A DNA stretch of 64,000 bases from Micromonospora craniellae. Lineage in GTDB: Bacteria; Actinomycetota; Actinomycetes; Mycobacteriales; Micromonosporaceae. This document shows, in pieces, positions 61,385-64,000 of the stretch; within the stretch, counting starts at the first letter, position 1; each line of letters opens with the position of its first letter. The stretch is taken from assembly GCF_014764405.1 (NCBI RefSeq), contig NZ_CP061725.1:6758001-6822000 (forward strand), read 5' to 3'. The notes under the pieces were generated by a model that had not been told where the DNA came from, searched no databases, and saw only the letters and a list, made by a program, of their open reading frames with translations. The translations under genes were made by a program, and so were the position numbers.

Positions 61385-61447
61385 CGCCAGCGCGACGGTA
61401 GACAGCCCCAGGGCGAGCGCCATCGCGGCCGCCATCGATCGCTTCAT

Positions 61448-61765
61448 GCGATTCTCCGATCTGCGTTGCCTTGACGGACAGCACGCGCGCGGCTCGAAAC
61501 ATGACCAGTCGTCAACATGCAACCACTCTCAGTTGCAAGGGTCAATGCGGCTAGTGCCGCTACTCAGCTACCTCCAGAACGCGGAAGTCGCACATGTCCT
61601 GAAATGCCTACGAAACCTTCTCGCTGGCAGCGACACCCCTGTTCCAGCGATCTCGCCAGTACGTCTACCACAACTGCAGTGGCACCCGAACATCCTGCCG
61701 ATCATGACGAGACGCCAACAAGTGGACCTCGAAGAAGATGCCGATCATACCCAGCACGGGACGAA
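61448..61765. other. Promoter region of the secreted-protein operon
   Basis: About 320 bases of noticeably lower GC than the surroundings without a credible gene. It contains the ribosome-binding site of the interrupted secreted-protein gene and must hold its promoter, but I cannot pick out -35/-10 boxes with confidence. Its right edge is the probable breakpoint with the conjugation operon. Confidence 0.45.
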
Positions 61766-62053
61766 TCACCGACTATTCGCACGGCGGCGGTGGCGCCGAA
61801 ACAACACGCTCACCTGGTGCCGGTTCGACCTGCCGAAATCAAACGCCCCAGCGGCGACCGGTATCGCACCCGCGAGGAACACCACCGGGTGTACCACGGT
61901 GGCCACCGCCGTCCACGCCGCGTAGAGCAGCAGGCCCGCCACGGCGAGGATCACCAACTGCCGCGCCGACATGCCGAACGCGATCCGATCAGGGCGCTCG
62001 ATGTCGGCGGGTACCCGAGCCCGCATCGGGGCCTCGTCCGTGTGGCGGTTCAC
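61766..62053 (-). CDS. PrgI-like conjugation protein, probably C-terminally altered
   Basis: A 95-residue protein with the actinobacterial PrgI pattern: VRARVPADIERPDRIAFG-like start (ARVPADIERPDRIAFGMSAR), then two membrane segments (about 30-48 and 52-68). After GAFDFGR the expected RRDGL-x-x-DRWLLAA continuation is replaced by a short basic tail. This suggests the 3' end was replaced by recombination at about 61840. ATG overlaps the stop of the TrbL/VirB6-like gene. PrgI proteins are small membrane subunits of conjugative type IV-like machines. Confidence 0.7.
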   Translation of the reverse strand: MNRHTDEAPMRARVPADIERPDRIAFGMSARQLVILAVAGLLLYAAWTAVATVVHPVVFLAGAIPVAAGAFDFGRSNRHQVSVLFRRHRRRANSR

Positions 62054-64000
62054 GGCTGATCACCTCTTGGTGTGGACGGGTGCCGCTGCGGCGCGGACGG
62101 TTGGACAGGCCGAGCCGGCGGCGGGGACGGAGGCCGTCCGGTGCGGACGGCGGACGGGTCCACCGGGGTCGCGCTGGTGGGTGCGGACGGCCTTGCCGGA
62201 CGAGGCACGGACGGGCTGGGCGGGGACGGGGCCGCCGACCGGCGACCGTCCGGGGACGGCGGTACGGACGGGGACTGCGGACGGGGACGGGGTGTGCCGG
62301 TCGCCGTAGCTCGCCGGGCGGCGGTGCTCGCCGCTGGTGGGGTTCGCGCGGGCGTGCCGGCTGGTCGTGGGGTCAGGGTGACACGCCGCGCGGCTGTGGG
62401 CCGGGTAGCGGGCGTGGAGCCTCGTGGGGTGCTGCCCTGCGGCACCGGCCCGGACCCTCGACGTCCGGTCCGAGTGCCGGTTGTGGGGGTGGCCTGGGCT
62501 GCGGAGAACGCCGGCGTGACCGGGGCAGGTGGCCGGCGCGGCGCGCTCTGCGGCCCGGGTGCGGCCGAGAACGCCACCGCCGGTGCCGCACCGCTGCGCG
62601 CTGGTCTCGGTGTCGCCGTCGCGGTGTCGCTGAAGGCGATTCGGGTCGGTGGCGCGGCCGGGACTGGCGGGCTCGGCGGGGGCGGGGACGGGTGGGAGAA
62701 CTGCACCGCCGGGGAGACGCCTGCGGACGGCGGGGACGGTGGCGTGGACGGGGCGGCCGGGTGGCTGAAGGTGGGCGCGGCGTTCGTCCCGGACGGCGCG
62801 GGCAACGGCGTGTGGGTGACCGGGGCGTGGCTGAACGCGGCCGGTCCCGGCGGGGACGGCGGTACCGGAGTCGGCCCCGGACGAGACGGACGCGGCGGAC
62901 GGGACGGACGGGGGCTACCCGGCAGCGGACGGGGGCCGGACGGACGGGGAGTCGTCCGGGCGGCGGTCCGGGACGGGCTCGCGCCGCCCAGGATGCCGGC
63001 CGCCGCGCCGATCGTTTTGATCATCAGGAAGGCGTGGACGAGTTGCCCGATCAGTCCTCGGCCGTTGCGCTGCCCGAGCGGGCCGAGGACGAACTGTCGC
63101 ATCCAGCCCGGCAGTTTGATCAGCAGCCACAGCATCGTCAGGCACACCATGACGCCGAGGAGCCCGTGCCCGGTCGCCGGCACACCCATCACAGTCGGTC
63201 CGGCAGGGGTGAGGAACACCTTGATGCTGGCCATGACGACGATGGCCTGGGCGATCTGCAGGCCGAGGCAGGCCAGGAAGCAGCGCCACCACAGGTGGGC
63301 CACACCCTCCGTGAGTGGACTGGCGTGGCAGATCAACGCCGCCGGGGCGACACCGAGGAGGATGATCAGGGCGGCGAGCCGGAGCACGAAGGTGAACTCC
63401 AGGACGAGGCACATCACGATCACGGCGATGACCAGCAACGCCAGCAAGAACCCCTGGCCTTGCAGGGCGTTGTCCACGACCTGCCGGATCGCCGTCGCGG
63501 CACTCGGGCCGTCGATCGTGTTACCAGCGATGGCCACGGTCAGCGCGTTGGTCAGCTCGATCGCCTTCTGCCCGATGATCAAGCTGCAATTCGCGAGGAC
63601 CACGCCGACGGCGATGCGGGGTAGCACCTGCTTGAGGCCGTACTGCGTTTGCAACGTTTCCCGAGCGGTGACCAGGAACCCTCCGGCGACGATGAACAGC
63701 ACGATGATGCCGTTGGCAACGATCAGGCTGGTTGTCCAGATCGCCTTCACGTGCTCGTTCACGGTGAGATCCGGGGTCGACAGCCACGATGCGCCGAGGG
63801 CTTCCATCACCGGCTGGAGGGCCTGCTCAGCGGCCCACACGACTAGGTCCACGACGGCCTTGCGGATCTGGCCGCCGACGTCGTACCAAGCCGGATCGTC
63901 ATCAACTCCCTGAGACGGCGGGCCGGGAGTCGGGGCCGGGCCGGGCGCGGGTGCCGGCGTCGACGGTGACGGCTCGGCTCCTGGCGGGCGGACGCCCGGG
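62050..64000 (-). CDS. TrbL/VirB6-like conjugal transfer membrane protein with long Pro-rich tail (partial at window end)
   Basis: The frame is open to the last base of the window, so the start lies beyond 64000; the GTG at 63852 is only an internal candidate. The visible part starts with a Pro/Gly/Ala-rich segment, then DDPAWYDVGGQIRKAVVDLV, and six or seven membrane segments (to about 63050). A hydrophilic C-terminus of roughly 310 residues rich in Pro, Ala, Ser and Thr follows. The layout (WYDV-x-GQIRKAV, multiple helices, disordered tail) is that of actinobacterial VirB6/TrbL-like channel proteins in integrative conjugative elements. It couples by ATGA to the PrgI-like gene. Confidence 0.82.
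   Translation of the reverse strand, partial: PGVRPPGAEPSPSTPAPAPGPAPTPGPPSQGVDDDPAWYDVGGQIRKAVVDLVVWAAEQALQPVMEALGASWLSTPDLTVNEHVKAIWTTSLIVANGIIVLFIVAGGFLVTARETLQTQYGLKQVLPRIAVGVVLANCSLIIGQKAIELTNALTVAIAGNTIDGPSAATAIRQVVDNALQGQGFLLALLVIAVIVMCLVLEFTFVLRLAALIILLGVAPAALICHASPLTEGVAHLWWRCFLACLGLQIAQAIVVMASIKVFLTPAGPTVMGVPATGHGLLGVMVCLTMLWLLIKLPGWMRQFVLGPLGQRNGRGLIGQLVHAFLMIKTIGAAAGILGGASPSRTAARTTPRPSGPRPLPGSPRPSRPPRPSRPGPTPVPPSPPGPAAFSHAPVTHTPLPAPSGTNAAPTFSHPAAPSTPPSPPSAGVSPAVQFSHPSPPPPSPPVPAAPPTRIAFSDTATATPRPARSGAAPAVAFSAAPGPQSAPRRPPAPVTPAFSAAQATPTTGTRTGRRGSGPVPQGSTPRGSTPATRPTAARRVTLTPRPAGTPARTPPAASTAARRATATGTPRPRPQSPSVPPSPDGRRSAAPSPPSPSVPRPARPSAPTSATPVDPSAVRTGRPPSPPPARPVQPSAPQRHPSTPRGDQP
62497..62846 (-). 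repeat. Six degenerate Phe-Ser repeats in the Pro-rich tail of the TrbL/VirB6-like protein
   Basis: The tail contains AAFSHAP, PTFSHPA, VQFSHPS, IAFSDTA, VAFSAAP and PAFSAAQ, each separated by about 20-24 mostly Pro/Ala/Ser residues. The regular placement of a single Phe-Ser in an otherwise non-aromatic region suggests short linear binding motifs in a disordered tail. The repeat is observed; the binding role is inferred. Confidence 0.7.

Larger units (their letters stand above)
59393..61447 (-). pseudogene. Small secreted four-cysteine protein, split by an IS66-family element
   Basis: The gene begins at the ATG 61447, with GGAGAA 6 bp upstream. Its first 21 codons encode MKRSMAAAMALALGLSTVAL and one more Ala; the element 59724-61384 interrupts it, and the frame resumes at 59713 with SPALANPQG. 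Joining at one copy of the target repeat gives a 127-residue protein with a signal peptide cut after SPALA and a 101-residue mature part rich in Tyr, Ser and Thr with four cysteines (positions 5, 27, 70, 101 of the mature form). No family recognised. First gene of an operon with an ABC transporter, a layout like secreted bacteriocins such as lactococcin 972, which is only an analogy. Confidence 0.85.

Noticed and set aside
1..64000. tRNA or rRNA genes, for example as an island attachment site
   Set aside because: No cloverleaf-compatible segment with a GGTTC-type T-loop and matching acceptor arms was recognised by eye; a tRNAscan run would be needed to exclude one completely.

Overview
The window is high-GC actinobacterial DNA, most likely from a Micromonospora-like actinomycete. 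The support is the very strong GC3 bias, GTG starts, GTGA/ATGA translational coupling, and the mix of NarL-type two-component systems, an actinobacterial Mnh/Mrp antiporter and actinobacterial conjugation proteins. The genus is an inference.

Layout. 1-3968: the end of an NAD-dependent epimerase-like gene facing a three-gene operon (asparagine synthetase-like, ornithine cyclodeaminase-like, aminotransferase). 4282-9140: a palindrome, then an HsdR-type restriction subunit translationally coupled to a TPR-carrying Ser/Thr kinase, with no HsdM or HsdS beside them. 9159-12133: a decaying two-component system with an ABC exporter whose ATPase gene has lost its core. 12148-17809: a complete Mnh/Mrp cation/proton antiporter operon.

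18051-39238 is the centrepiece. A leftward operon (28262 to 18051) encodes the whole 2-aminophenol meta-cleavage route: two-subunit ring-cleaving dioxygenase, semialdehyde dehydrogenase, deaminase, decarboxylase, hydratase, aldolase and acylating acetaldehyde dehydrogenase. The same operon carries three bacterial microcompartment shell genes (two BMC-H, one EutN/CcmL-type BMC-P) and an ATP-dependent hydantoinase B-like subunit. A second leftward operon (39238 to 29261) encodes an uptake ABC transporter, the hydantoinase A-like subunit, an acyl-CoA ligase, a fumarase/aspartase-superfamily lyase, an enoyl-CoA hydratase-like protein and a ThDP enzyme. An IclR regulator lies between them, and both promoters carry a related 23-bp element. 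I infer one regulon that imports a precursor, opens a lactam or similar ring to give 2-aminophenol, and burns it to pyruvate and acetyl-CoA inside a protein shell. Aromatic-type (ARO) microcompartment loci have, as I recall, been described in Actinobacteria including Micromonospora, so the shell plus Amn core is probably a known class. The peripheral operon and the regulation look less explored.

39414-49753: a MaoC-like hydratase, DUF4139 and DUF2786 proteins, a FecCD-type ABC importer with an MFS transporter, and a convergent two-component pair. 49990-56584: an insertion-sequence graveyard holding the scar of a type I restriction system (end of hsdM, start of hsdS), an intact IS66-family element nested in an ISAs1-family gene, an IS1182-like element, and IS4, IS66 and IS21 fragments. 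56737-61447: an ABC system with a small secreted cysteine-containing protein whose signal-peptide codons are split by a second intact IS66-family element. 61766-64000: the end of a conjugation operon (PrgI-like, and a TrbL/VirB6-like protein that runs off the window).

No tRNA, rRNA or CRISPR array was seen.
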